The notes: generated by a model from the letters alone, not told the origin. Shown: positions 1 through 6,363, numbered from the stretch's first letter. The stretch is 11,908 bases of DNA from Alphaproteobacteria bacterium (GCA_024277955.1 JAJRUE010000253.1:1-11908); one strand, 5' to 3'. Numbers and translations are program-made.

Positions 1-1221
1 AGCATTGTCCAGCAGCACCGTGTTGGGCTGAAAGGCGCGGTAGTTGCGCGCGAACCAGATCTTGTACATGCCGTTGTCGAGCGCAATGATCCCGTCCTCG
101 GGCATCGCCCGGCGCACATCGGCCACCAGGCGCTGCGGGATCATCGGAAACCGGTCGTCGTCCGCGCCCTCGGCGAGATGTTCGCGGATCAGGTCACGCA
201 TCCGGTAGAAATGCGCAAAGTCGTGCCCCGGCGCCGGTACCCAGGCCGCGGCCAGACGCGCAAAGGTGCTGCCCACATCGCCGATCAGTTCGAGCTGCGG
301 AAAATAGACCTGGTCCACCGTCGCCGGGTTGAAATTCACATGGATCACCCGCACCCCGCCCGGTTCCATCAGAAAGGGCGGTTTTTCCACCACGTAGTGC
401 CCGGCATTGACGATCAGATCGGCGCGCTCGATGGCGCAGTGCAGATAGTCGCCGCTCGAAAGCGCGGCGGTGCCGATATACTGCGGATGGTGGCCGCCGA
501 TCGCCCCCTTGCCCATCTGGGTGTTGAAAAACGGAATGCCCGACGCCTCGATAAAAGCGTTGAGAGGCGCGATCACCTCTTTGCGGTTGGCGCCGGCGCC
601 GATCAGCAGCAACGGGTGACGCGCGGCGCGGATCATCGCAAGCGCCTGTTCCAGCGCGCCCTGATCGCAGTCCGGGCGCTCGGGGCAGGTCGGCTCAAAC
701 AGGAAATCGTTGTCGGTGGTTTCGGCGGCGATGTCTTCGGGCAGTTCCAGATGCACCGCGCCGGGGCGTTCTTCGGCGGCCAGCCGGAATGCCTCGCGCA
801 CCAGCGCCGGGATGGTGCCGGCCTCGACGATCTGGTGCGCCGACTTGGTCAGCGGGCGCATCATCGAGACCACGTCGATGATCTGAAACCGCCCCTGCCT
901 GGATTTGCGGATCGGCTTCTGGCCGGTGATCATCACCATCGGCATCGCCCCCAGCTGGGCATAGGCCGCCGGGGTCACCAGATTGGTCGCGCCGGGGCCC
1001 AGCGTCGCCAGGCACACCCCCGGCCGTCCGGTCAGCCGCCCACAGGTCGCCGCCATGAACCCCGCGCCCTGTTCGTGCCGCGTCACGATCAGCCTGATCG
1101 ACGAACCTTGCAGCGACTGGACAAAATCCAGGTTCTCTTCGCCGGGCAGACCGAAAACGTATTCGACGCCTTCGTTTTCCAGCGCCTTGACCAGCAGGTC
1201 GGAGGCTTTGATTTGGCTCAT
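1..1221 (-). CDS. Acetolactate synthase-family ThDP enzyme, large/catalytic subunit (partial, 3' end outside window)
   Basis: The first 407 residues are visible; the reading frame is open through position 1, so the C-terminal domain with the GDG...N Mg/ThDP-binding motif is outside. The N-terminal pyrimidine-binding domain is clear: VFGLPGEEN at about 22-30 and TRHEQGAGFMA at 47-57, where E50 is the family's catalytic glutamate contacting the ThDP aminopyrimidine. The LATLGPGATNLVT segment and the following middle domain also fit. Family members condense or decarboxylate 2-oxo acids in the cytoplasm, with pyruvate to acetolactate as the classic reaction. The start ATG at 1221 follows AAAAAGG about 8 nt upstream. 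No small regulatory subunit (IlvN/IlvH) is visible, so a catabolic acetolactate synthase or another 2-oxo-acid enzyme is possible. The family call is strong; the exact substrate is unknown. Confidence 0.88.
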   Translation of the reverse strand, partial: MSQIKASDLLVKALENEGVEYVFGLPGEENLDFVQSLQGSSIRLIVTRHEQGAGFMAATCGRLTGRPGVCLATLGPGATNLVTPAAYAQLGAMPMVMITGQKPIRKSRQGRFQIIDVVSMMRPLTKSAHQIVEAGTIPALVREAFRLAAEERPGAVHLELPEDIAAETTDNDFLFEPTCPERPDCDQGALEQALAMIRAARHPLLLIGAGANRKEVIAPLNAFIEASGIPFFNTQMGKGAIGGHHPQYIGTAALSSGDYLHCAIERADLIVNAGHYVVEKPPFLMEPGGVRVIHVNFNPATVDQVYFPQLELIGDVGSTFARLAAAWVPAPGHDFAHFYRMRDLIREHLAEGADDDRFPMIPQRLVADVRRAMPEDGIIALDNGMYKIWFARNYRAFQPNTVLLDNA

Positions 1222-1260
1222 GCGCTTACCTTTTTCGAGGGTCCATCGAGGCCAGAACTC

Positions 1261-1294
1261 GCGGATCGGGGATCCGCTCCGGGGGCAGCCCCCG
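1261..1294 (-). other. Two adjacent hairpins in the leader of the ThDP-enzyme gene
   Basis: Two perfect inverted repeats lie back to back in the 191-bp gap between the tRNA and the ThDP-enzyme start. One has arms GCGGATC/GATCCGC at 1261-1267 and 1271-1277 with a GGG loop. The other has arms CGGGGG/CCCCCG at 1280-1285 and 1289-1294 with a CAG loop. On the minus strand both would be in the 5' leader if transcription starts upstream of them. There is no U-tract, so they are not an obvious intrinsic terminator. Function unknown. Confidence 0.5.
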
Positions 1295-1392
1295 CCCCTA
1301 CCTGCGGCCCGCCCGCCGCCGGCACAAGCCAGCCCCGGCCATGACACGCGAATTTGATCGGAAAAAGGGGCGCAGAACCGGCCGGGCAAAGG

Positions 1393-1415
1393 AAAAAACC
1401 GGCAAGATTGCCTGG
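1393..1415 (-). terminator. Short intrinsic terminator of the tRNA-Leu gene
   Basis: Directly after the tRNA on the minus strand, GGCA-ATCT-TGCC forms a 4-bp stem. It is extended by a CC/GG pair across a bulged A, and is followed at once by six T residues (1398-1393). The CC of the extended stem is part of the encoded CCA end. The stem is short, but the T-tract and position suit tRNA termination. Confidence 0.55.
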
Positions 1416-1498
1416 TGCCCGAGGTGGGAGTCGAACCCACACACCCGCAAGGGCGGGGGATTTTGAATCCCCTGCGTCTACCATTCCGCCACTCGGGC
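1413..1498 (-). tRNA. tRNA-Leu (anticodon CAA)
   Basis: The minus strand folds into a class II (long variable arm) tRNA of 86 nt including the encoded CCA. The acceptor arms GCCCGAG (1498-1492) and CTCGGGC (1423-1417) pair perfectly, followed by discriminator A (1416) and CCA (1415-1413). The anticodon stem GGGGA/TCCCC encloses loop TTCAAAA, giving anticodon CAA, which reads UUG leucine codons. The T arm carries GGTTCGACTCC and the D arm TGGCGGAATGG. The extra arm (CGCCCTTGCGGGTG) is typical of bacterial tRNA-Leu. No integrase or duplicated 3' end is visible nearby. Confidence 0.97.
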
Positions 1499-1509
1499 AA
1501 CCGGGCATC

Positions 1510-1538
1510 GGTGTATCGCCGCCGGGGACTTGCGTCCA
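1510..1538 (-). promoter_or_regulatory. Weak candidate promoter of tRNA-Leu
   Basis: On the minus strand TGGACG (1538-1533; 4 of 6 to TTGACA) is followed after 17 nt by TACACC (1515-1510; 3 of 6 to TATAAT), about 12-17 nt before the tRNA 5' end. The location is right for a tRNA promoter but the match is poor. This is a guess from position and consensus only. Confidence 0.25.
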
Positions 1539-1552
1539 GTGAAAAAGCCCGA

Positions 1553-1578
1553 AAAACCCGCCCGGTCCCGGCGGTTTT
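1553..1578 (-). other. Terminator-like hairpin in the tRNA/DedA spacer
   Basis: AAAACCCGCC (1553-1562) and GGCGGTTTT (1570-1578) pair with one bulged C around a 7-nt loop. Read on the minus strand the stem runs into TTTTT and a second T-run a few bases later, as in an intrinsic terminator for leftward transcription. No leftward gene lies immediately upstream, because the neighbour is the rightward DedA gene. It may stop antisense transcription ahead of the tRNA. Confidence 0.4.
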
Positions 1579-1627
1579 CACCCGCCGCGAACGGCGTGCG
1601 CAAATCCGCGCCACCGGCGGCGATCCC

Positions 1628-1656
1628 TTGACCTGCGCGCCCGGCTGTGGCGTAAA
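1628..1656 (+). promoter_or_regulatory. Candidate promoter of the DedA-dsbB operon
   Basis: TTGACC (1628-1633; 5 of 6 to TTGACA) is followed after 17 nt by CGTAAA (1651-1656; 3 of 6 to TATAAT). This lies 23 nt before the DedA start codon and would give a short leader. The -35 box is good and the -10 weak, as is common in GC-rich alphaproteobacteria. Confidence 0.4.
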
Positions 1657-1679
1657 GCGCGAAACACGGGCAGGGCAAC

Positions 1680-2258
1680 ATGATCAGGCGACTTTACGAC
1701 TGGACGATTTCGCTGGCGGAACATCCGCGCGCGCTCTGGGCGCTGGCCTTTGTCGCCTTTGTCGAAAGCTCGGTCTTTCCGATCCCGCCCGATATCCTGA
1801 TGATCCCGATGATCATCGCCACCCCGCGGCGCGCCTTCACCATCGCCGGGGTGGCGATGGTGGCCTCGGTCCTCGGCGGCATGCTGGGCTATTACATCGG
1901 CTGGGGGCTGTTCGAAAGCGTCGGCCGCCCGGTGCTCGAATTCTACGGCAAGCAGGACGCCTTCGACACGTTTTCGCAAAGCTACAACCGCTACGGCGCC
2001 TGGGCGGTGCTGGTCGCCGGCGTGACCCCGTTCCCCTACAAGGTGATCACCATCCTGTCCGGCTCGACCGGGCTCAGCCTGCCGGTCTTTGTGGTGTCGT
2101 CGGTCATCGCCCGGGGCTTGCGCTTTTTCGTGGTCGCGGCGCTCTTGTGGAAATTCGGCCCCCCCATCCGGGACTTCATCGAACGCCGGCTGGGGCTGAT
2201 GTTCACGCTTTTCATCCTTTTGCTGGTCGGAGGCTTTGCCGCGGTGAAATATCTATGA
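1680..2258 (+). CDS. DedA/YqaA-family (VTT domain) integral membrane protein
   Basis: The 192-residue protein is almost entirely hydrophobic and carries the DedA/VTT signature. FVESSVFPIPPD (27-38) supplies the conserved acidic residue E29 and the proline-rich re-entrant loop. GVTPFPYK (114-121) forms the second half-loop, and ARGLRFF (144-150) is the conserved Gly-x-Arg segment. The length suits the shorter YqaA type. DedA proteins sit in the inner membrane and are linked to proton-motive-force-dependent lipid-carrier flipping; UptA-type members recycle undecaprenyl phosphate. The role of this one is not established. The start at 1680 has a weak ribosome site (CAGGG). The gene overlaps dsbB by ATGA, so the two are probably translationally coupled. 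Family certain, function open. Confidence 0.93.
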   Translation: MIRRLYDWTISLAEHPRALWALAFVAFVESSVFPIPPDILMIPMIIATPRRAFTIAGVAMVASVLGGMLGYYIGWGLFESVGRPVLEFYGKQDAFDTFSQSYNRYGAWAVLVAGVTPFPYKVITILSGSTGLSLPVFVVSSVIARGLRFFVVAALLWKFGPPIRDFIERRLGLMFTLFILLLVGGFAAVKYL

Positions 2259-2725
2259 CACGCAAACAGCTCATCTTGCTGGCGGCCGCCGGTTCGGCGG
2301 CACTTCTGCTGGGGGCGCTGGGGTTCCAGGCGCTTGGCTACGCGCCGTGCAAACTGTGCATCTGGCAGCGCTGGCCGCATGTGGCGGCGGTGGTGATCGG
2401 CGCGCTGGCGCTGGCGCTGCGCTGGGGTGTCCTGCCGCTTCTGGGGGCGGCGGCGGCGGCCACGACCGGTGTGCTCGGGGTCTATCACACCGGCGTCGAA
2501 CAGGGCTGGTGGCAGGGGCCCGACACCTGCACCAGCGCGCCGATCACCAACCTGACGCCCGATCAGCTGATGGAACAGATCATGGCGGCCCCGCTGGTGC
2601 GCTGCGACGATATCGCCTGGCAGTTCCTCGGCCTGTCGATGGCCAGCTGGAACGCGATCCTGTCCTTTGCGCTGGCCGCGATCTGGATCGCCGCCTGGCG
2701 CAAGGCGACCGCCGCCCTCACCTGA
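2255..2725 (+). CDS. dsbB: Disulfide bond formation protein B (DsbB)
   Basis: The 156-residue inner-membrane protein reoxidises periplasmic DsbA and passes electrons to quinone. The first periplasmic redox pair is in PCKLCIWQRW (31-40), with C32 and C35 followed by the quinone-site QR. The second pair is C92 (DTCTS) and C117 (VRCDD), matching the four essential cysteines of E. coli DsbB. Four hydrophobic stretches lie at about 7-27, 42-60, 62-80 and 122-147. The start ATG overlaps the TGA of the upstream DedA gene (ATGA). The end faces the convergent P1 peptidase gene with only 21 bp between the stop codons and no visible terminator hairpin. No dsbA is present in the window. Confidence 0.95.
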   Translation: MTRKQLILLAAAGSAALLLGALGFQALGYAPCKLCIWQRWPHVAAVVIGALALALRWGVLPLLGAAAAATTGVLGVYHTGVEQGWWQGPDTCTSAPITNLTPDQLMEQIMAAPLVRCDDIAWQFLGLSMASWNAILSFALAAIWIAAWRKATAALT

Positions 2726-2746
2726 CCCTGCCCGCGCATCACCGAG

Positions 2747-3751
2747 CTACCCGCCCCAGGTCTCGCGCCATGTGGGCAGGATGTCGCCCGTCGCCGGGGT
2801 CGCCTCGTAAACCCCGCGCGCCACCGCGCGTGAAAGACAGGTGGCGGCGGCATGGCCCAGCACCAACGGGTCCAGCGCCGGATTGCCAAGCTCGCGCGCG
2901 CCGGTGGACACCGCAAACACCAGATCGCCGTCATAGGGCGTGTGCGACGGCACCAGGGCGCGCGCCAGACCGTCCTGCGCCGCCACCGCCATGCGCTTGG
3001 CCCCGGCCTTGTCCAGGGCCGCATCGGTGGCCACGATGGCGATCGTGGTGTTGGCCCCCGCCGCCATCGCCGCCAGCTTGTCGGCGGCCGGGTTGGCAAA
3101 GGGATCGCCGCCCGCCACGACACCGCGCCCGCCGAACTCGCCCTCCACCTCAAAGGGCGCGGCCCAGAACTGCGCCGCCCCCGCCGGCGTCGCCCCGCCA
3201 AGCGCGTTCACCGCCACCAGCGCCCCCACCGTCGCGCCATTGCCCAGCACCACCGAAGCCGAGCCCAGCCCGCCTTTCAGCGTCGCCGTCGTCGCCCCCA
3301 GCCCGGCCCCGGCCGAGCCCAGCGAAAACGCTTCCCCCGCCGCCGCCAGCGCCGCCCGGCCAAGCGCGCAATAGGGGTTCGCCTGCCAGTCCTTGTCGCC
3401 GCCGTTCAACAGATCGAACAGGATCGCCCCGGGCACGATCGGCACCCGTATCCCGCCCACCTCGAACCCGCGCCCGGCGGCGCGCAGCCCGTCCGCCACC
3501 CCGCCGCAGGCATCCAGCCCAAAGGCCGACCCCCCCGACAGCACCAGCGCATCCACCCCCTGCACCATCTTGTCGGGCGCCAGCATATCGGTCTCGCGCG
3601 TTCCCGGCGCGCCGCCCATCACGTCCACCGCGCAGACAAACGGCGCATCCCCCACCAGCACCGTGCAGCCCGACTTCAAGGCCTCGTCCCCGGCGTTGCC
3701 CACCCGCAACCCGGCCACATCGGTAATCAAGTTCCGCCTGCCCGCCTTCAT
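2747..3751 (-). CDS. P1-family (DmpA/NylC-like) Ntn-hydrolase aminopeptidase
   Basis: This 334-residue protein belongs to peptidase family S58/P1. These are precursors that cut themselves into two chains, exposing an N-terminal Ser or Thr nucleophile. The sequence GANTTIAIVATDA (232-244) matches the autocleavage region, and N234/T235 is the likely scission point. NylC (nylon oligomer hydrolase) uses Asn/Thr there, whereas DmpA uses Gly/Ser. Other family marks are GVDALVLSGGSAFGLDA (65-81), the N-terminal ITDVAGLRVGNA segment and GGLGSAS (160-166). Known relatives hydrolyse N-terminal D- or L-amino acids, beta-peptides or omega-amino amides. The ATG at 3751 is chosen because a strong AAGGAGG lies just upstream; an in-frame ATG 135 bp further upstream would run into the SDR gene and the hairpin repeat. 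Last gene of the minus-strand block. Confidence 0.9.
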   Translation of the reverse strand: MKAGRRNLITDVAGLRVGNAGDEALKSGCTVLVGDAPFVCAVDVMGGAPGTRETDMLAPDKMVQGVDALVLSGGSAFGLDACGGVADGLRAAGRGFEVGGIRVPIVPGAILFDLLNGGDKDWQANPYCALGRAALAAAGEAFSLGSAGAGLGATTATLKGGLGSASVVLGNGATVGALVAVNALGGATPAGAAQFWAAPFEVEGEFGGRGVVAGGDPFANPAADKLAAMAAGANTTIAIVATDAALDKAGAKRMAVAAQDGLARALVPSHTPYDGDLVFAVSTGARELGNPALDPLVLGHAAATCLSRAVARGVYEATPATGDILPTWRETWGG

Positions 3752-3766
3752 CGCCCCCTCCTTCTT

Positions 3767-3812
3767 CTTTGCAAAAATACTCCGCGGGGGTCCGGGGGTG
3801 TGAAACCCCCGG
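3767..3812 (-). repeat. Hairpin repeat between the SDR and P1 peptidase genes
   Basis: CCGGGGG and CCCCCGG (3792-3798 and 3806-3812) form a perfect 7-bp stem around TGTGAAA, next to ACTCCGCGGGGGT and an AAAAATA run. On the minus strand the stem comes 7 nt after the SDR stop codon, with TATTTTTGC about 16 nt further on. It is therefore terminator-like but not a classic intrinsic terminator. From memory, similar G/C-run hairpins joined to GGAGTATTTTTGC are frequent between genes in Rhodobacteraceae. That recall is unchecked. Confidence 0.55.
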
Positions 3813-3819
3813 CTCACCC

Positions 3820-4569
3820 TCAGATACAGCGCCCGCCGTCCACTTCCATCGCCACCCCGGTGATCATGCTGGCCTCGTCCGAGCACAGGAACGCCGCCGC
3901 ATTGCCCATGTCCTCGGGCGTGGAAAACCGCCCCAGCGGGATCGTCGCCAGAAACTTCGCCCGCACCTCGGGCGTATCCTCGCCGCCCATGAAGCTCTTG
4001 AGCAGCGGCGTTTCCCCCGCCACCGGGTTGATCGCATTGACCCGCACGCCCTCGGGCGCCAGTTCCACCGCCATGGTGCGGGTCGCGGTGATCATCCAGC
4101 CCTTCGAGGCATTGTACCAGTTCAGCCGCGGCCGCGGGCTGACCCCGGCGGTCGAGGCGACGTTCAGGATCGCCCCGGCCCCATTGGCCTTCATGTGCGG
4201 CACGATCGCGCGCGCCGTCAGATAGACGGATTTCACGTGCACCGCCCAGACCCGGTCGAAATCCGCTTCCGAAATATCCTCCAGCGGCCCCGGCAAATGT
4301 GTCACCCCGGCGTTGTTCACCAGGATATCCAGCCGCCCAAAGGCCGCAAACGCCGCCTCGGCCATGGCCGCGACCGATGCACCGTCGGAAACGTCCACCG
4401 CCTGCGCCAGCGCCGCCTCGCCCAGCTCACCCGCCAGCGCGCGCGCGCCGGCATCATTGATATCCGCCACCATCACCCGCGCGCCTTCGGCCACGAACTT
4501 GCGCACGATGCCCGCGCCAAAGCCCGAAGCCCCCCCGGTCACCACCGCCGTCTTTCCCGCCAGTCTCAT
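3820..4569 (-). CDS. SDR-family NAD(P)-dependent oxidoreductase
   Basis: This classical short-chain dehydrogenase/reductase has 249 residues, the usual length. The Rossmann glycine motif TGGASGFGAG is at 11-20. The acidic D36 after the second strand (MVADIN) favours NAD(H). DV at 59-60, NNAG at 85-88, and the catalytic S139, Y152 and K156 (YNASK) are all present. The C-terminal GxxxxVDGG-type end (VDGGRCI) is intact. Such enzymes interconvert alcohols and ketones/aldehydes in the cytoplasm; the substrate cannot be inferred. The tetrad position that is usually Asn (in V-N-x-K-S-V) is His here (H111 in AVHVKSVYL). The start at 4569 follows AGGAAAGG; the ATG 9 nt upstream meets a stop at once. 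It lies 125 bp after the aldehyde dehydrogenase, with a palindromic repeat between. Confidence 0.93.
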   Translation of the reverse strand: MRLAGKTAVVTGGASGFGAGIVRKFVAEGARVMVADINDAGARALAGELGEAALAQAVDVSDGASVAAMAEAAFAAFGRLDILVNNAGVTHLPGPLEDISEADFDRVWAVHVKSVYLTARAIVPHMKANGAGAILNVASTAGVSPRPRLNWYNASKGWMITATRTMAVELAPEGVRVNAINPVAGETPLLKSFMGGEDTPEVRAKFLATIPLGRFSTPEDMGNAAAFLCSDEASMITGVAMEVDGGRCI

Positions 4570-4591
4570 AAGCTCATTCCTTTCCTGATAT

Positions 4592-4677
4592 CGCCCGGGG
4601 CGCGCGCAGCGGCCCGGGCAGCGCCCGCCCGCCCCCCGGGCGGGCGCTCACGCGCCCACCACGGGCGCGCGCCGCCC
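4592..4677 (-). repeat. Bipartite palindromic repeat, copy A
   Basis: This fills most of the aldehyde dehydrogenase/SDR gap. Read on the minus strand it has the same plan as copies B and C. There is an outer arm pair (4677-4662 with 4631-4616, two mismatches) and an inner hairpin GGTGGGCGC-GTGA-GCGCCCGCC. A G-rich stretch follows, and then a second small CCCGGG...CCCGGG palindrome ending in CCCCGGGCG. On the plus strand an alternative perfect 12-bp stem forms from 4620-4631 and 4637-4648 around CCCCC. It is inverted relative to copies B and C. It also resembles REP/BIME elements in type, but I do not know a named family. Confidence 0.75.
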
Positions 4678-4694
4678 TCTCGTTGCCCGTCTGT

Positions 4695-6164
4695 TCAGCC
4701 ATGCCGCGCCGCCACCGTCTTCAGCCGGGTAAAGCCATAGAGCGCCTCGAACCCCTTTTCGCGCCCGTGGCCCGACTTGCCAACCCCGCCAAAGGGCAGC
4801 TCCACCCCGCCCCCGGCGCCGTAGTTGTTGACGAACACCTGCCCCGCGCGCAGCCGTTTCGCCAGCCGCATCTGCCGGGCGCCGTCGCGCGACCAGACCG
4901 AGGCCACCAGCCCGTATTCGGTGCCATTGGCGATCGCCACCGCCTCGGCCTCGTCGTCGAACGGCATCACCACCTGCACGGGGCCAAAGATTTCCGCCTG
5001 CGCCAGCGCGTGCCCGGCGCCGACGCGCGCAAACAGCACCGGCGCCACGTAATGCCCGCCCGCCGGCGCCTCGGCCACCACCTGCGCCTCGGCCGCGCGC
5101 TCAAGATCGCCGCCCCGGGCCAGAAAGCCCTCGACGATCTCCTTCTGGCGGGCCGAGATCAGCGGCCCCACGTCCAGATCCGCCAGCGCCGGGCCGACCC
5201 GCAATTCGCGGTAGCGTGCCGCCATCTTCTCAAGCACCTGGTCATAGACCCCGCGCTGCACCAGGATGCGCGAGCTGGCGGAACAGGTCTGCCCGGCGTT
5301 CTGTATCCCGGCGTTGACCAGGAACGGCAGCGCCGCGTCGATATCGGCGTCGTCGAACACCAGTTGCGGCGACTTGCCGCCCAACTCCAGCGTCACCGGC
5401 ACGATGTTCTTCGCCGCCGCCGCCTGGATCAGACTGCCCACCCCGACCGAGCCGGTGAACGAGATGTGATCCACGCCGCTGTGGGCCGAAAGCGCGGCAC
5501 CTGCCTCTTCCCCCAGCCCCGGCACCACGTTCAGCGCGCCTGCCGGCAGCCCCGCCTCGCGCGCCAGATCGGCAAAGGCAAGCGCGGTCAGGCAGGCCTC
5601 TTCGGCGGGTTTCAGCACACAGGCATTGCCCGCCGCCAGCGCCGCGCCGACGCTGCGCCCGATGATCTGCATCGGGTAGTTCCAGGGCACGATATGGGCC
5701 GTCACCCCGTGCGGCTCGCGCAGGGTGTAGACGGTATAGCCGTCGAGATAAGGGATGGTGTCGCCCATCAGCTTGTCGGCGGCGCCGGCGTAGAATTCCA
5801 TGTAGCGCGCCAGCGCCAGCGCGTCGGCGCGGGCCTGTTTCAGCGGCTTGCCCACGTCGCGCGCTTCCAGCCGGGCCAGCGTTTCGGCGCGCTCCAGCAC
5901 CAGCGCCCCGAGGCGGGCGAGGATGCGGCCGCGCTCGGCGGCGGTGGCGCGGCCCCAGTCGCCGTCGATGGCGGCGCGCGCGGCGCTCACGGCGGCGTCC
6001 ACGTCGGCCTGCTGGCCGCGGGCAATCTCGGCGATGGTTTCGCCGCTCGAAGGGTCTTCCAGCAGCAGGGTTTCACCCGAGAGCGGGTCTTGCCAGCGCC
6101 CGGCGATGAAACATTGCGAAGGGTTGAACCAGAGGTCGTCTTTCAGAGTCATGTCGCTATCCAT
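4695..6164 (-). CDS. NAD(P)-dependent aldehyde dehydrogenase family protein
   Basis: The 489-residue protein has the full ALDH superfamily set. PWNYP at 160-164 carries N162 and K185 is in LKPAEE. FTGSVGVG (236-243) is the cofactor loop, LELGGKSP (259-266) holds general base E260, and GQTCSASSR (291-299) holds the nucleophile C294. EIFGPV (391-396) carries the second conserved Glu, and PFGGVGKSGHGREKG is near the end. These enzymes oxidise an aldehyde to its acid in the cytoplasm. The sequence looks like the betaine/omega-amino-aldehyde dehydrogenase group, but the substrate is an inference. The start at 6164 follows GTGGGGATGT; an internal ATG at 6152 is less well placed. It lies 199 bp after the ATPase gene and 125 bp before the SDR gene, and both gaps contain palindromic repeats. 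Confidence 0.95.
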   Translation of the reverse strand: MDSDMTLKDDLWFNPSQCFIAGRWQDPLSGETLLLEDPSSGETIAEIARGQQADVDAAVSAARAAIDGDWGRATAAERGRILARLGALVLERAETLARLEARDVGKPLKQARADALALARYMEFYAGAADKLMGDTIPYLDGYTVYTLREPHGVTAHIVPWNYPMQIIGRSVGAALAAGNACVLKPAEEACLTALAFADLAREAGLPAGALNVVPGLGEEAGAALSAHSGVDHISFTGSVGVGSLIQAAAAKNIVPVTLELGGKSPQLVFDDADIDAALPFLVNAGIQNAGQTCSASSRILVQRGVYDQVLEKMAARYRELRVGPALADLDVGPLISARQKEIVEGFLARGGDLERAAEAQVVAEAPAGGHYVAPVLFARVGAGHALAQAEIFGPVQVVMPFDDEAEAVAIANGTEYGLVASVWSRDGARQMRLAKRLRAGQVFVNNYGAGGGVELPFGGVGKSGHGREKGFEALYGFTRLKTVAARHG

Positions 6165-6179
6165 TCACATCCCCACTGA

Positions 6180-6260
6180 GGGCAGCGCCCGACCCGAGGG
6201 TGGGCGTGAAGCGCCCGCCCTGTGGGGCGGGTCGGGCGCTGCCCGGCCTGCCGCCGGGCG
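6180..6260 (+). repeat. Bipartite palindromic repeat, copy B
   Basis: This has a perfect 17-bp outer inverted repeat (6180-6196 with 6228-6244). It encloses an inner hairpin GGGTGGGCG-TGAAG-CGCCCGCCC (6198-6206 with 6212-6220, one T/G wobble). The unpaired TGTGGGG follows the inner hairpin. A separate 7-bp stem GCCCGGC/GCCGGGC (6241-6247 with 6253-6259) forms the second part. The inner CCCGCCC could instead pair with the downstream GGGCGGG, so two exclusive folds are possible. It lies 15 bp upstream of the aldehyde dehydrogenase start. Confidence 0.8.
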
Positions 6261-6290
6261 GATTGTGAAAAATGCGCGCTTCCCCACATA

Positions 6291-6348
6291 GGGCGGCGCC
6301 TGCCGGGGGGCGGGCAGGCGCGGCCCGGGCCGCAAGCGGCCCGGGCGG
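6291..6348 (+). repeat. Shortened relative of the palindromic repeat, copy D
   Basis: Two stems lie just after the ATPase gene. One is GCGCCTGCC/GGCAGGCGC (6296-6304 with 6313-6321). The other is GCCCGGGCCGC/GCGGCCCGGGC (6323-6333 with 6336-6346). Sequence blocks GGGCGGCGC, GGGGGGCGGGC and GCCCGGGCCGC match copy A in the same order, but the inner hairpin is missing. It appears to be a truncated or diverged family member. No T-tract follows it on the minus strand, so it is not a standard terminator of the transporter operon. Confidence 0.6.
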
Positions 6349-6363
6349 TATTTTCCGGAAACC

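Noticed and set aside
178..1344. Long plus-strand open frame (388 codons) opposite the ThDP-enzyme gene
   Set aside because: It is rich in Arg, His and Gly with no domain signal, while the minus strand encodes a clear ThDP enzyme. It is an antisense shadow caused by high GC content.
1413..1498. tRNA-Leu as an integration site of a genomic island
   Set aside because: No integrase, no direct repeat of the tRNA 3' end and no compositional break are visible in the window.
1415..2725. 436-codon version of DsbB starting in the tRNA
   Set aside because: The upstream part crosses the tRNA gene and is the wrong frame of the DedA gene. The ATG at 2255 gives a full-length DsbB.
3792..3812. Strong intrinsic terminator after the SDR gene
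   Set aside because: The stem is good but the T-run lies about 16 nt after it rather than directly behind, so it is listed as a repeat and not as a terminator.
2747..3886. 379-codon version of the P1 peptidase
   Set aside because: The 45 extra residues would overlap the SDR gene and the hairpin repeat. The ATG at 3751 has a strong AGGAGG.
4683..6179. Plus-strand open frame of 498 codons opposite the aldehyde dehydrogenase
   Set aside because: It mirrors the dehydrogenase gene, all of whose catalytic motifs are on the minus strand. Antisense shadow.
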